Part shown: positions 1 to 11,443 of the stretch, in pieces | How the letters are laid out: each line of letters begins with the position of its first letter | Position numbering within the stretch: position 1 is the first letter of the stretch | DNA from: Eurosta solidaginis | Taxonomy: Eukaryota > Arthropoda > Insecta > Diptera > Tephritidae | Direction of reading: 5' to 3' | Length of the DNA: 64,000 nucleotides | NCBI RefSeq assembly: GCF_040869045.1 | Contig: NC_090319.1 | Location: 46,844,779-46,908,778, forward strand | Notes under the pieces: model-generated | Databases searched by the model: none | What the model was told of the DNA's origin: nothing | What the model saw: only the letters and a program-made list of their open reading frames with translations | Translations under genes and position numbers: made by a program

Positions 1-560
1 GGTGGATCAGTGTTGACTCTAGAATTTGTTTGTACGATATGGGTATCAAATGAAAGGTGTTAATGAGTATTTTAAAAGGGAGTAATCCTTAATTCCATAG
101 GTGGACGCCGTTTCGATATATCTCCATAAAGGTGGACAAGGGGTGACCCTGGAATTTGTTTGTACAATATGGGTATCAAATTAAAGGTATTAATGAGGGT
201 TTTAAAAGGGATTGGTGGTAGTTGTATAGGTGGTCGCCTTTTCGAGATATCGCCATAAAGGTGGACCAGGGGTGACTCTAGGCTTTGTAAGATATGGGTA
301 TTAAATGAAAGGTGTTAATGAGTATTTTAAAAGGGCGTGGGGCTTATTTCTATAGGTGGACACGCCTTTTCGAGATATCGTCATAAAGGTGGACCAGGTG
401 TGACTCTAGAATGTGTTTGTACGATATTGGTATCAAATTAAAGGTACTAATGAAAGTTTTAAAAGGGAGCGGTGGTAGTTGTATATGTGAAGTCGTTTTC
501 CAGATATCGACCAAAATGTGGACCAAGATGACCCAGAACATCATCTGTTGCATACCGCTA
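1..560 (+). repeat. ~129-bp tandem array inside DR1
   Basis: At least four diverged units share the phrases GGTGGACCAGGGGTGACTCTAG-like, GATATGGGTATCAAATGAAAGG-like and TTTTAAAAGGG. The internal landmark (TTCGATATA / TTCGAGATAT) recurs near 112, 241 and 368, a spacing of about 128-130 bp. The same unit appears inverted at 42120-42850, so the array travels with the DR1 element. Confidence 0.85.
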
Positions 561-1830
561 ATTTATATATATAATGCCTGCCAAGATTTCAAGGGTGTTT
601 TATTTCGCCCTGCAGAACTTTTCATTTTCTTCTACTTAACATGGTAGGTGTCACAACCATTTTACAAAGTTTTTTCTAAAGTTATATTTCGCGTCAATAA
701 ACCAATCCAATTACCATGTTTCGTCCCTCCTTTTTTCGTATTTGGTATAGAATTATGGTATTTTTTTCATTTTTCGTAATTTTCGATATCGAAAAAGTGG
801 GCGTGGTCATAGTCGGATTTCGTTCATTTTTTATACCAATAGAAAGTGAGTTCAGATAATTATGTGAACTGAGTTTAGTAAAGATACATCGATTTTTGCT
901 CAAGTTATCATGTTAACGGGAATGCGGAAGGACAGACGGACGACTGCGTATAAAAACTGGGCGTGGCTTCAACCGATTTCGCCCATTTTCACAGAAAACA
1001 GTTAGCGTCATAAAATCTATGCCCCTACCAAATTTCAAAAGGATTGGGAAATTTTTGTTCGACTTATGGCATTAAAAGTATCCTAGACAAACTAAATGAA
1101 AAACGGCGGAGCCACGCCTATTTTGAAATTTTCTTTATTTTTTGTATTTTGTTGCACCATATTATTACTAGAGTTTAATGTTGACATAATTTACTTATAT
1201 ACTGTATAGATATTAAATTTTTTGTTAAAATTTTACTTTTAAAAAAAAAATTTTTAAAAGTGGGCGTGGTCCTTCTCCGATTTTGGTAATTTTTATTGGG
1301 CGTACATACGGAAATAGGAGTAACGTTCCTGCCAAATTTCCACATGATATCTTCAACAACTGCCAAATTACAGCTTGCAAAAATTTTAAATTACCTTATT
1401 TTAAAAGTGGGCGGTGCCACTCCCGTTGTCCAAAATTGTACTAATCTTCTATTCTTCGTCATATGTTCAACTCACCTACCAAATTTCATAGCTTTATCTG
1501 TCTTTTTTAATGAATTATTGCACTTTTTCTGTTTTTCGAAATTTTCGATATCGAAAAAGTGGGCGTGGTTATAGTCCGATATCGTCCATTTTAAATAGCG
1601 ATCTGAGACGAGCGCTCAGGAACCAACATACCAAATTTCATCAAGATACCTCAAAATTTACTCAAGTTATCGTGTTAACGGACAGACGGACATTGCTAAA
1701 TGAATTTCTTTTTCGCCCAGATCATTTTGATATATAGAATTTTATATCTGTCTCGATTGGCTACGGGGTACCGTTATGCGAACAAAATCAATATACTCTG
1801 TGAGCTCTGCTCAGCTGAGTATAAAAATAA
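1..1830 (+). repeat. Dispersed repeat DR1, long copy
   Basis: A dispersed repeat whose reverse-complement copy lies at 40918-42885. It opens with a ~129-bp tandem array (1-560) and continues with modules containing GTGGGCGTGG (near 798, 958, 1260, 1410 and 1558). It closes with a stretch of GACAGACGGAC type and the terminus CTGCTCAGCTGAGTATAAAAA-like at 1806-1827. A 16-bp palindrome TTTTCGATATCGAAAA recurs at 780 and 1542. No coding capacity is visible; short open frames here are not conserved between copies. The left side is cut by the window edge. The superfamily was not recognised. Confidence 0.8.
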
Positions 1831-1839
1831 AACCTCAAT

Positions 1840-4300
1840 TCACGGAGATATATTAGTACCACAGAAGCATTTTCGATAATATCTATTAGCTTTCATATCC
1901 ACAAACAAAATCTTTCGGCAATGGGTTTGAAGGCCAATTTTGAAGAAATTGAAAAAGTTGAAATTGAGGAAAAAAGCCTGGCAAAATAGTCCCAGGACCA
2001 ATAAAGAAAGAGAATGGGGACTGGTTACGCAATAGTTAAAAATCATTTAAGCCGCTTTTTGGCACACATTTCAAATTCGAAGATGAATCAGAAGAGATAT
2101 TTCGATAATGGAGACGGTCGGACCGGGCTTGGTGATCGAGCCAAGATCGAATGGGCGATAAGGACCTTCTCTAACTGTTACAACAATAACAAAAACAACA
2201 GCCTTTTCTAAATTTAAATCGCCGAGCCCAGATGATATATTCCCAGCCATTGTACATATTTCGAATAGAGCGGTCGTGGTATGGTGTATGTTGGAACGAT
2301 TTTCCGCCATCCTTTGTCAATGGATTAAAATAATATTCAATAGGTGCATAAGACAGAATCATGTACCGAACTCTTAAAGCTCGTGTAGCTTTTTTGCAAA
2401 AGGCGAGAAAGATCGGTCGTTTGTATCCCCTATGACTACATTTCCATAACTTAACATCATTTCTGGTCAAAACCTTTGATAGGCTGATAAATTTATTTAA
2501 GTCCGACGTGAACGAAACAGTGCTTTCCATAACAAAGCATGCATACACAAGTCGGTAGACGATGCACTGCTTAGGGTGATTAAAAACATAAAGACAACCC
2601 TGTATTATACGAAGTAAGCCTAAGTAGTCTTCTCAGACATTGCTGACACTTTCAACAATGTCTCTAAACGGGTAATCATGGATAGTTTAAACTTCATTAA
2701 AGTACATCAAATTACGGTTATATGAGGCAACGAAATCAATGGGAAGGCTACCGGGCGGGGTATTATCACCTCCGCTGTGGACGCTGCTCATCAAGCAACT
2801 GCTCAGCTCATCCGATGAGAAACCTGTAAAATTTACGAGTACGCCGATAACGTCGAATTGTTAACAAGTGGAAGGTACCTCCCAACAGTTAGCTCTTTGG
2901 GAGATCGGGTGCCTCGGGTTATACGTACCTGGGAGTTTAATGTCAAGTTGGCCCCAACGCGGATAATACGGATATTGTTTTGTTAACGAAGAGGAAAAGG
3001 ATCCAAATTCGACCAGGTCTAAGCTAGGAAGGGTAACACTGCAGGAGAGACGGCAATTTATGATTGTGAAACAATTCTGTGGTGTACGTCGGGTCTATGG
3101 CCCCCGCTCTCTCTAAGGATATTGACAACGACTTTAAAGCCTTTCCTATAGTTGAGTCATTGTTTCTTAGACAACCACACAAAAGGAAACCTACCTCAAA
3201 AAATCAGGCAGACAGGGAGAGGCAGGGGGGGGTGGGTACGCAAGCTATTAATACTCATCCGTGCAAGAGACCTGAAAGCAACCTCGGAGGATAGATTGTA
3301 TGGCGTTGTGCTCATTACACCTGTAGACCTTGTGGCAAAAAATGTAGTGTTAACAACTGAAATGAGGCGCTCTGCCAGGGGCAGCTTGAGAACAGACTCA
3401 GTTCCGTATGAAGGCTTTGAAGGAGGTATTAATGCCACAATAGAGGTGAGTAGTTGGCCAATGCGTGCCCAAATGGTGAATGAGGCGATACACGTGCACA
3501 CTGATGGTTTCAAGTCCGGAAATAAAAAAAAAAAAAACTAAAAGCTCTATGATCCCTGTAGAATTTTCCAGGCATATGTAGTGGAATAAAATAGCTTAAG
3601 CTGCATCCGGATTAGTTTCTAGATTGAGAGAAAAGCAGCAGATATGGCAACAATCTCGCATAGCTTAGTATATTAATGTGTGTTAGAGACTAAACAATCC
3701 CTGAAATGAATCTGAATAAGGAGCATTATTATTGAAAGGTTCCCAGAACATATGGAAAAAGATGGCAATGAAAAATCAGATAGACGTTACAATCAGAGTG
3801 AGGAAAATTAAACGGTTGCGAGAGCTGCAAATGATCGATTTGAAGTGCCGAAGATTTATTTAATAATTTGAGAAGAATTAATAATTTGGGAATAATTTGG
3901 GAAGATTATTTGCAGGTCTTACAACTTTAGATTAGCAGACTTACTCTTATCATTGAAAAGAGGGAACTATAGGTTCTTGATGGCTATTCTGACTGAGCAT
4001 TGCTTTCTGCCGTCACAAGCTTTTAAACTAGGACTTGTCAGTGATAGCAGATGTAGGAAGTGCGAGTTGGCGGAGGAAACGATTGAGCACTTCTTTTGTG
4101 GCGATGCTCTGCGCTTGCCGGGTTAAAACTCCCGCTATGAGTAGCAGTGCTATGAGATCTAGAATCAGTGAGTGTCGTAGACCCTAGGAAGCTTCCAGTT
4201 GGATAAATATATTTCATAACAAGTTGCTGATTTTTGATAGAGTTCTGCAGTTGGGTCGTTAAACAAACTTCTGGTAACATTATGGACTTATTTATATTCG
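1840..4300 (+). pseudogene. Decayed RNase H LINE, family C copy
   Basis: A heavily decayed plus-strand copy of the LINE that is best preserved at 14035-16775. Recognisable pieces in order: the EN-RT linker with KKENG-like text (~2000), SPDDIFPAI (~2225), the RT segment SVDDALLRVIK (~2548), LPGGVLSPPLWTLLIKQLL (~2750-2805), and a VGPNADNTDIVLLTKRK segment (~2950). The RNase H entry HVHTDGFKSG lies at ~3490 and the C-terminal cysteine region CRKCELAEETIEHF at ~4050. A CAA-rich patch (2172-2205) interrupts the frame just before the SKFKSP motif. Stops and frameshifts are throughout, so it cannot encode protein. Confidence 0.75.
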
Positions 4301-5160
4301 ATGTGAGATCGACACGGACTGGCGAGCTTAAAGTAAGCTAATATTGTTATTTGTTGAGGGATTTTGAGTCATATTTTCGGAGGTCTTTTGGATAGTAATC
4401 GTTTTTCTTTCCATTTTGACTCAAGACCAATAGGACTTTGTGGAATCCATGTGCGTTCATTGCACTACCTCTTATTAATCTTATAGAACTTGTACGACTG
4501 AAAAAATTTGATGATTTTGTTGCAAAAGCTGAAGCCCTTTCTTACGGTGAACATTTGCTAGAATACAAACAATAGTCCTTTTGGGTAGCTCTCGAAATTC
4601 AGAAATACACATTTCCTCACTCACATACATACATACATCTATGAAATTGTGCATATATGTAAATACGAATACATGGATTGTGCAACACATGGATTCATAC
4701 GCCAGTGCTCACAAAATACCAAATAAATATGGTGCACAATCAAAGAATTCGTTGAAAATTGCACAATTATTGCTGAGTACGCTGGCGCAAGTGCGTTTTT
4801 CCGGTTTTTTATTTTATTGTATGCATTTTATTGTACTTTATGATTTTATCTTTTTTTTATATATTTTACTAGATCAATTTAGGTTCTCATGCGCTTTGAA
4901 ATTTCAGTATTTAAGTTTAAATATACATACGTATCTGCATGTGTTTGTATGTTGTTTGAAATTGTTCTGGAGGAAAAATAGATACTTGTATGTAGAGCTA
5001 AAAGTCTGTTATTAGGTTGACATTTTTATTTCCCTTTCGTTATAAATAACCCTCAAAATAAAAGGATATTAAATGGGAAAGCATTTGCACATTTGCTCGT
5101 TGAAGTGCAAATATTTGTATTCATACTTAAAATCAAATACATATATCTACATATATATAT
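4300..5160. other. Gene-free AT-rich interval
   Basis: No coding similarity, RNA gene or defined repeat end was recognised. It contains ACATACATACAT-type simple sequence (4625-4640) and an AT dinucleotide run (5140-5162) immediately before the SINE. Confidence 0.5.
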
Positions 5161-5163
5161 ATA

Positions 5164-5520
5164 GGGGCCACCGTGGTGTTACGGCAGCGTGCTCCGCCTA
5201 TCACACCGAATACCCTGGGTTCACATCACAGGCAAAGCAACCTCAACATTTTAGAAATAAGGGTTTTCAATTAGAAGAAAATTTTCTTAAGCGGGGTCGC
5301 CCTCGGCAGTGTTTGGCAAGCACTCCGAGTGTATTTCTGCGATCAAAAGCTTTCAGTGAAAAGTCATCTGCGTTGCAGATGCCGTTCGGAGTCGGCATAT
5401 AACAAGTAGGTCCCGTCCCGCTAATTTGTAGGAAAAATTAAGAAGGAGCACGACGCAAATTGGAAGCGAAGCTCGGCCTAAAATCTCTTCGGAGGTTATC
5501 GCGCCTTACATTTATTTTTT
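5164..5520 (+). repeat. tRNA-derived SINE, copy 1
   Basis: About 350 bp, matching the copies at 19969-20330 and 61103-61465. The head is tRNA-like: an A-box-like stretch in GTGGTGTTACGGCAGCGTGC and a B-box-like stretch in CCTGGGTTCACATCACAGG (canonical B box GGTTCRANYCC). The body contains TTTTCAATTAGAAGAAAATT, a CTCGGCAGTGTTTGGCAAGC segment and a conserved GAGCACGACGCAAATTGGAAG stretch. The tail ends with GGTTATCGCGCCTTACA followed by a T-rich run. A polymerase III-transcribed, LINE-mobilised element is the family expectation. No protein is encoded. Confidence 0.9.
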
Positions 5521-5529
5521 ATTTACGCA

Positions 5530-6185
5530 TAACGAAACTTCTGAATATGAGGACTAGTGAAAATTTCAGCGCCGTTAATTCTACTTACTCCAAACTGGAA
5601 AAAGAAACGGTAAAGATGGGTTTGATGGTGAATGAGGACAAAACGAAGTACCTGCTGTCATCGAGCAAAGAGTCAGCGCATATGCCTTATATAGCCCTTA
5701 GGACTAGGTAGGCAATTATAAAGTAAAGTCCTCTCTCGGCAAATGAAAATCATACTCTATAAGTCACCTATCGTACCCGTCCTGCTATATGGTGCGGAAG
5801 CATGAACCATGGCAACATCAGATGAAGCGGCCTACACCTTGCCGATGGTGAATACCGAAGAAGATTTTACGATGAGTTGTACGAGCTCTACGCAGACACC
5901 AACAAAGTCCAGCGAATTAAAACGCAGTGGCTGCGTTGGCTAGGACATATTATGCGAATGAAATATGACGCTCTGGTCAAGAAAGTGTTTCTATCGGAAC
6001 CCGCCAATGTAAGCAGAGGTAGAGGGCGGCTCACATTCCACTAGAAGGACCAGGTGAAAAACGATTTAAACTCCCTTGGCGTACCCAATTGGCGCCGGTT
6101 GGTAGAGAGGTGAAGCGACTGGCGTGCCTTGTTGGACGACCATAACCGTTTAAACGGTTAAGCGCCACTTAAGTAAGTAAGTAAG
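5530..6185 (+). pseudogene. RTE-like LINE 3' fragment
   Basis: The plus strand encodes, with breaks, the familiar C-terminal text of insect endonuclease-RT LINEs: VNEDKTKYLLSS (~5630), a PVLLYGAEA-like segment (~5790), RRRFYDELYELY-like (~5865), IKTQWLRWLGHIMRM (~5920-5960), then a GRGRLTF..KDQ segment and LGVPNWRRLV (~6080-6110). The end is a short AAGTAAGTAAGT tail (6171-6184). Related tails occur at 44945-45125 and 59080-59500. The clade (RTE/BovB-like) is assigned only from remembered motif style. No intact frame. Confidence 0.7.
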
Positions 6186-6249
6186 TTGATTTCTCTGAAA
6201 AAAAAATTTTTTTATAGGATGCGATATGAGTAGGATTAATTAGAAAAGA

Positions 6250-6786
6250 GACGAGCAAGGAAGGTTAAGTTCGGGTGTGATCAAACTTTACATACTCAGC
6301 TGTCAAATTACAGCTTGCAAAACTTTTAAATTACCTTCCTTTTAAGAGTGGGCGGTGCAACTCCCGTTGTGCAAAATTTTACTAATTTTCTATTCTGCGC
6401 CATAAGGTCAACCCACCTACCAAATTTCATCACTTTATCCGTCTTTGGTAATGAATTATCGCACTTTTTCCGTTTTTCGAAATTTTCGATATCGAAAAAT
6501 TGGACGTGGTTTTAGTCCGATTTCGTTCATTGTAAATAGCGATCTGAGATGAGTGCCAAGGAACTTACATGCCAAATTTCATTAAGTTACCTCAAAATTT
6601 ACTCAAGTTATCGTGTTTACGGACAGACGGACGGACTAACATGGCTATATGAATTTCTTTTTCGCCCAGATCATTTTGATATATAGACGTTTATATCTAT
6701 CTCGATTAGTTTATGCAGTTACGGGGTACCGTTATGCGAACAAAATTAATATACGCTGTCGGCTCTGCTCAGCTGAGTATAAAAAC
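6250..6786 (+). repeat. Dispersed repeat DR1, internally deleted copy
   Basis: Both DR1 ends are present: AAGGAAGGTTAAGTTCGGGT and CATACTCAGCTG at the left, CTCTGCTCAGCTGAGTATAAA at the right. Only about 540 bp lie between them, so the tandem array and most body modules are missing. It retains one palindrome TTTTCGATATCGAAAA (6483-6498) and the GACAGACGGACGG segment. This copy defines the likely element termini. Confidence 0.8.
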
Positions 6787-6789
6787 AAA

Positions 6790-7225
6790 ACCCTATGTTG
6801 TTGTCGTTGTTTTTGTAGCGATAAGAACACTTCCCGAAGGCCTTGGGGAGTGTTATTGATGTTGATGGCCCTTTGCCGGATTCAGATCCAGTACGTTTCG
6901 ACAATAAGTACCTTTAAAGGAGTAGCCCGTATATTTCGGGTACGATTTGGTTTGACCACATGAAACCTTCTAAGCCGTCGTGTCCTCCTGCCACCCTGAT
7001 CCATAAGGAACTTTGAGTCACAATTGCCGCGGTTGTTAAAGAAACATAATTCGTCTCTAGTAGGTGGTTTTGACAATTGGGTTGGACCAGCTATATATTG
7101 CGCTGGTAACCCCTTGAAAGGGTTTCGCTATACAAGCCCTTGAATAAGTTTTGTATTTTAGTCGCCCCTTACCACAGGCATACCTGCCGCGGGTATATTC
7201 TTAGCCCCCTAACTCGCTGGGAACA
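6790..7225 (+). repeat. Dispersed repeat DR2 (CAA/TTG-ended)
   Basis: It starts with GTTGTTGTCGTTGTTTTTGTAGCGATAA-like sequence, then CCCGAAGGCCTTGGGGAGTG, a GCCGGATTCAGATCCAGTACG segment and a later ACCGGTC-poor stretch ending near CTGCCGCGGGTATATTCTTAGCCCCCTAAC. The same order appears inverted at 55140-55580, and a partial copy lies at 55795-55915. No reading frame is conserved, so the apparent open frames are fortuitous. Confidence 0.75.
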
Positions 7226-7500
7226 ACAAAAGCCTCTTTTTCGAAAAATCGCTTGTATGGGGAATAAATATATCCTATGGTATTCCGATCCGGTCAGTTC
7301 CCCAAAATATACTAGCAGACCAAATTTCATCGAGATATCACTAAAAGAAAAGAAAAACCTTTAGGGACTTGTTTGCGTTCAAACAGGCAGACAGATGTAA
7401 AGATGAACGGACGGACGGACAGACAGATAGACGGATATGGCTTAATTAACTCAGTTCGTCATCCTGATCATTTGGGTACAGGAATCATTTGTAGGATTCG
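7226..7500 (+). repeat. GACGGAC-type repeat segment
   Basis: Contains ACCAAATTTCATCGAGATATC followed by a GACGGACGGACAGACAGATAGACGGATATGGCT-type stretch (7405-7440), the same signature found at the end of DR1. Probably a fragment of a related repeat. The boundaries are uncertain. Confidence 0.55.
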
Positions 7501-8400
7501 TGACTAACTTAATATACCATTTTATGTTCATGAAAGGCTTAAAATTAGTAGAGAAGCTTAGTCCTAGAAGCAGATTATATATGATCCCGTGACTCTTTGC
7601 ATCCTTGTCACTGGTATTCACAAAGAAAATTCGGTTGACTCTGACGCATTCAGGTGAATTAATGCCCTGATATCATACGCATTGTGGTGGTTCACACGAA
7701 AAATACCACTCGTTGTGTTATACATAATATGCCCCTTAGTCTCCTTAACGATAAATTGTGCCAGATCATATTCATCTGCTAATAATTTTGTTCCTCCCTT
7801 GTTATAGAATTAATGCATCAAGCTTTGGTTTTTGCTACATACGAGTATTATGCTTTAACATCACTTGGGACAACTTTATTGCCGTACGATCATCAACAAG
7901 CATAGCTGATACATGATAAACATAAATCTTAATTTTGTAAATTTGCCAAAAATGTCATAAATAACGACTCAATGTGGCGGCTGTGATGAGGCATTGGTAG
8001 ATGTGGCTATGAAGCGCTGTTGCTGTAGACCCTTTTTTGGTAGGAGTAAGTATGCTGGTCGTTGTGAATTCATTCATGCGAATACTTTTAAACGCTTCCA
8101 TATAAGTAAAACGTGCATATGTGAATAAGAAGGAGTGTGAATGGGCATGGCGCATTTATGACATGAAATCATGATAAACTACATTTGCCAAGTAATAAGG
8201 TACGCGCGCACACACACACACACTCACAGCACCTAAATATACAGGAGTTTCATAAATACAAGCAAAAAATACGCCTATTCATATGTTAGTGTTCGTATTA
8301 TCATGCAATGATTTGTTGAATATGTCAGACAGGCATTCAGTTGTTGGTATACCAGAAATTTTGCATGTGAAAATGTATATACATAAATATCTATGAAACG
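7500..8400. other. Gene-free interval with a CA microsatellite
   Basis: No coding similarity seen. A (CA)n run occupies about 8207-8226. The open frames here have no recognisable domain. Confidence 0.5.
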
Positions 8401-8402
8401 TA

Positions 8403-9938
8403 GGGGAAACTGGGGTACATTTGACGTTTTTTTTTTTTTTGAACCCATGGGTCTCGAAGCGTGATTGAACAATAAGAGAAAGAATGTTTGCTTTCCACAA
8501 TGCCATTTTTCAACTTAACAATTTTGGCCGAATTTCTTTCAAGGGACACCGTAGTGCATTTTAATTTAAAATTTTTTGAGAAAAGCCATTTTGTCAAATG
8601 TACCCCTGTCACGGGGCACTTTTGACTTTAGCAGGGGAAGATTTGACACCTATATGCATTTGAAAAAGAAAAACGTTTGTGTTGTATTTTATATAAAATA
8701 AAATAGTATTTTGTAATTCAGTCTTTTTATTTTTATTGTGCAAAAACAAAATTCAAATATTTCACTTACATGTCCGAAACTAGAAAATATAAATACCAAT
8801 AACCTTAGCGATTTTGGCCGTTACGTACTTATAACTATTTTTTACCTTAATAGGCTCCATCACCGTAATTACGCCACTTTCGTCCAAATTATAGATATCC
8901 TTTGCTTGGAATGAATATTTTTCATATATCGAAGCAAAGTTTATGAAAAAGCTTTCCACTGCTGATTTAGTAAATCCACGTAGTCTTGCCAAACTGATCT
9001 TTTCAGGTTTACGAAGGGAGATAGAAGGGTTTCTTTTAAGAAATTTGTAAAGCCAATCATCTCCAGCTTCTTTTGATTTCTCCCAAGTAATGGGAACAAT
9101 AATATTGACTGCTTTAGCGTAGTCATACGCAAACTTTTTTAAAGTTTGATACGATAAGCCATAAGAATAAAAAGCACATTTCTTGACGTATTCATAGATA
9201 TCGATTTCTTGTTGTTTAGTAAATGTCTGATTTGCTGTGTATTTCGATTGGTATTTGAAAGGATCTTCAGAGCTGCTGTCATTTCCAGAATCGGACATTT
9301 CGCCTGAAGATAATTTTTTTCTCAAACGCATGATTAGGGTTGTTCTTTTTATTCCATATTTGATTGCAGCTGAAGTTTGAGTCTCTTTCCCATTTCTGAT
9401 ATCTCTTATTGCGTTCCTAATATTTTTTTCATTTATAGCACACCGATTAGTCTTCTTTTTGTAATTACGAACCATATTTCCTAAATATTAACCGAAAACA
9501 AGATAACGGTACACTATATACAAAATAAGAACTAAGATGGGGTACATTTGACAAGAGTCAAATGTGCCCCATCTTCGTTTATTTTAATTATTGACATTTT
9601 CTTACCTTTTAAATTCGTTTGGCTTCAAATTCGCAAATCTTTTCGAAATTATTGGAAATAATATTAGTTTATTTCACTTGGTTATTTAAAATTATAACTC
9701 AACTGACATCACAAATGTCTAAGGTATCACTGTAACAAAATAACACATAATGTCGAAAAAGGAGAAAAACACGTGCTGCTTCACCAAAATGTACGCACTA
9801 ACTGGCAAACTTCATGGAACTGAGTAAAGTCAAATACTTTACCATTCCTAATTTATAAATTCGATTGATTGTACTGGCATAACATCGAAAAGCCCATAGT
9901 CAAATGTGCCCCAAAGTCAAATATGCCCCAGTTTCCAC
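8403..9938. mobile_element. pogo-like DNA transposon, internally deleted
   Basis: The element is 1536 bp and flanked by TA (8401-8402 and 9939-9940), as expected for Tc1/mariner/pogo. The left end reads GGGGAAACTGGGGTACATTT. The right end, reverse complemented, reads GTGGAAACTGGGGCATATTT: two differences plus continuation. Subterminal copies of the block GGGGYACATTTGAC occur in both orientations near 8600-8640, 9538-9575 and 9898-9912. The only gene is a truncated transposase on the minus strand. It is non-autonomous as it stands. Confidence 0.9.
8780..9475 (-). CDS. pogo-like transposase, C-terminally truncated
   Basis: A 231-residue frame starting MVRNYKKK. Residues ~8-60 form a psq/HTH-type DNA-binding segment (IRDIRNGKETQTSAAIKYG, then RTTLIMRLRKKL). 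Residues ~85-170 resemble a CENP-B-type second HTH (DDWLYKFLKRNPSISLRKPE). YNLDESGV at ~198-205 is the first catalytic Asp block of a DDE_1 catalytic domain. The frame runs out about 26 residues later, so the second and third acidic residues are missing. Pogo/Tigger transposases are usually about 450-600 residues. It could still bind the element's ends but should not catalyse transposition. Confidence 0.85.
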   Translation of the reverse strand: MVRNYKKKTNRCAINEKNIRNAIRDIRNGKETQTSAAIKYGIKRTTLIMRLRKKLSSGEMSDSGNDSSSEDPFKYQSKYTANQTFTKQQEIDIYEYVKKCAFYSYGLSYQTLKKFAYDYAKAVNIIVPITWEKSKEAGDDWLYKFLKRNPSISLRKPEKISLARLRGFTKSAVESFFINFASIYEKYSFQAKDIYNLDESGVITVMEPIKVKNSYKYVTAKIAKVIGIYIF

Positions 9939-10029
9939 TACATACGTTTTTCAGTCATAAGTATGTAGGTCTGCTTTAAAAGTGATATAATAATTTATGA
10001 TGTTTCGAATGCTTAGGAAATCCAGTACT

Positions 10030-11440
10030 TAACAGATATGAATTAGACTGTTCAGACAGCACGGAGACCTGCTATTCCAAGGAACCTTAGTCGGGCTCTA
10101 GCTAGAGCCACACATTTACACATAAAGTGTTCTACTGTCTCCCTGGCATTTGGATCTTTGCAGCTTCTGCAGTAGTCGTTATGCGGAATGCCCATCTTTT
10201 CCGCATGTGTACGTATTGCCCAATGACCGGTGCAGACTGCTATCAGTTTGCGTGTGTTGACCTTCGATTTGATCAGAAGGCTTCTCGTCCTCCTTCCATC
10301 ATAGTTTGGCCAAATAGATTTTGATATTGCACAGGTGGTGATGTTATTCCACTTTGTTTGTGCTTTCTTCAAGTATAAGCTTTGGATATTCCCATTGGCT
10401 ACTGCTAGGGGTAAGCCTACTTCGACACTGGTTATTTCCTCGCTCATCTCCGATAAGCTCCTGCGTGCCAGCTCGTCGGCCTTCTCGCTACCCTCTACCC
10501 CCCTATGACCCGGGACCCAGGTAACGCATAGTTCTAGATTGGTGGATAACTGGGATATGACTCGCTTACAAGCCCACACTAATTTTGAGTTAATGTGTGG
10601 CGCGGAAAGCGCTTTTATCGCTGCTTAGATATCCGACAGGATGCAAACTTTACAAGTTACATTCAAGCCCTCCAGTGATTTGCAGGCTTAACCAAATCGC
10701 GAAGCACGCTGCAGTGCGATGTGAGTATGAATGATGCAGACAAATCTAGGGAACCAGAGTAGACTCCGGTCCCCACTCCCGATTCCATCTTTGAGCCGTC
10801 AGTGTAGATTTGGATGTCGTCGACCCTTATGCCCGGTTTTCTCTTCAACTCGTTTCTGCATGGAATGGCGGTACTACAATCGTACTCAAACTTCAGTTTG
10901 CGAGGGTAGTAATCTGTCGCGGTACTACATCTACCATCCGTAAGTTTATTTAGGATACTACTATGCCCTTGCTGAGTATCCTTCCAACACAAGACTCCCT
11001 GAGTTTCAGTGCGGTTTGTGACGATGTACAAATTATATGCAAGTCGATCGGAAGCAGGTGCAAAATGGGGTCTAAAGCAGCTGTGGTGCAAGTGCGTCCG
11101 GCCCCTATGGCACCAACACACGCAGTGAGCTGGACTTTTTGCAGGCTGGTGAGTTTGTAGCTCTTACTTAGAGCTTCCCACCATACTATGGAACCATAGT
11201 AAAGCACCGGTCGCACCACCGCCTCGTACATCCAAAGTACCATGCTTGGATTGAGTCCCCATTTCTTACCAAACATTGATTTGCAGGCATAGAAGGCGAC
11301 GCAGGCCTTCCGTATCCGCTCTTCGATGATTACTTTCCAATTCAACTTGCAGTCAATTGTTAGTCCCAGATACTTGGTACTCGATGGCAGGGTTAGTTGC
11401 TGGCCGTTTAAGAATGGTAGTCTGAAGGCAGGTGGCTTTT
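10030..11440 (-). pseudogene. RNase H LINE, family B copy 1 (3' part)
   Basis: Read from 11440 down: the end of RT (STKYLGLTIDCKLNWK, then KKWGLNPSMVLWMYEAVVRP and YYGSIVWWEAL), an inter-domain segment, and the RNase H start IYTDGSKMESGVGTGVYSG (~10815-10760). Then come WVPGHRGVEGSEKADELARR (~10520-10460), GHWAIRTHAEKMGIPHNDYC and a Cys/His block CRSCKDP..VEHFMCKC near the end. Frames are broken at about 10950-11100 and 10580-10680. The 5' two thirds (EN and most of RT) are missing, the usual 5' truncation of LINEs. I/LOA-type RNase H LINEs are the likely group. Confidence 0.85.
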
Positions 11441-11443
11441 ACT

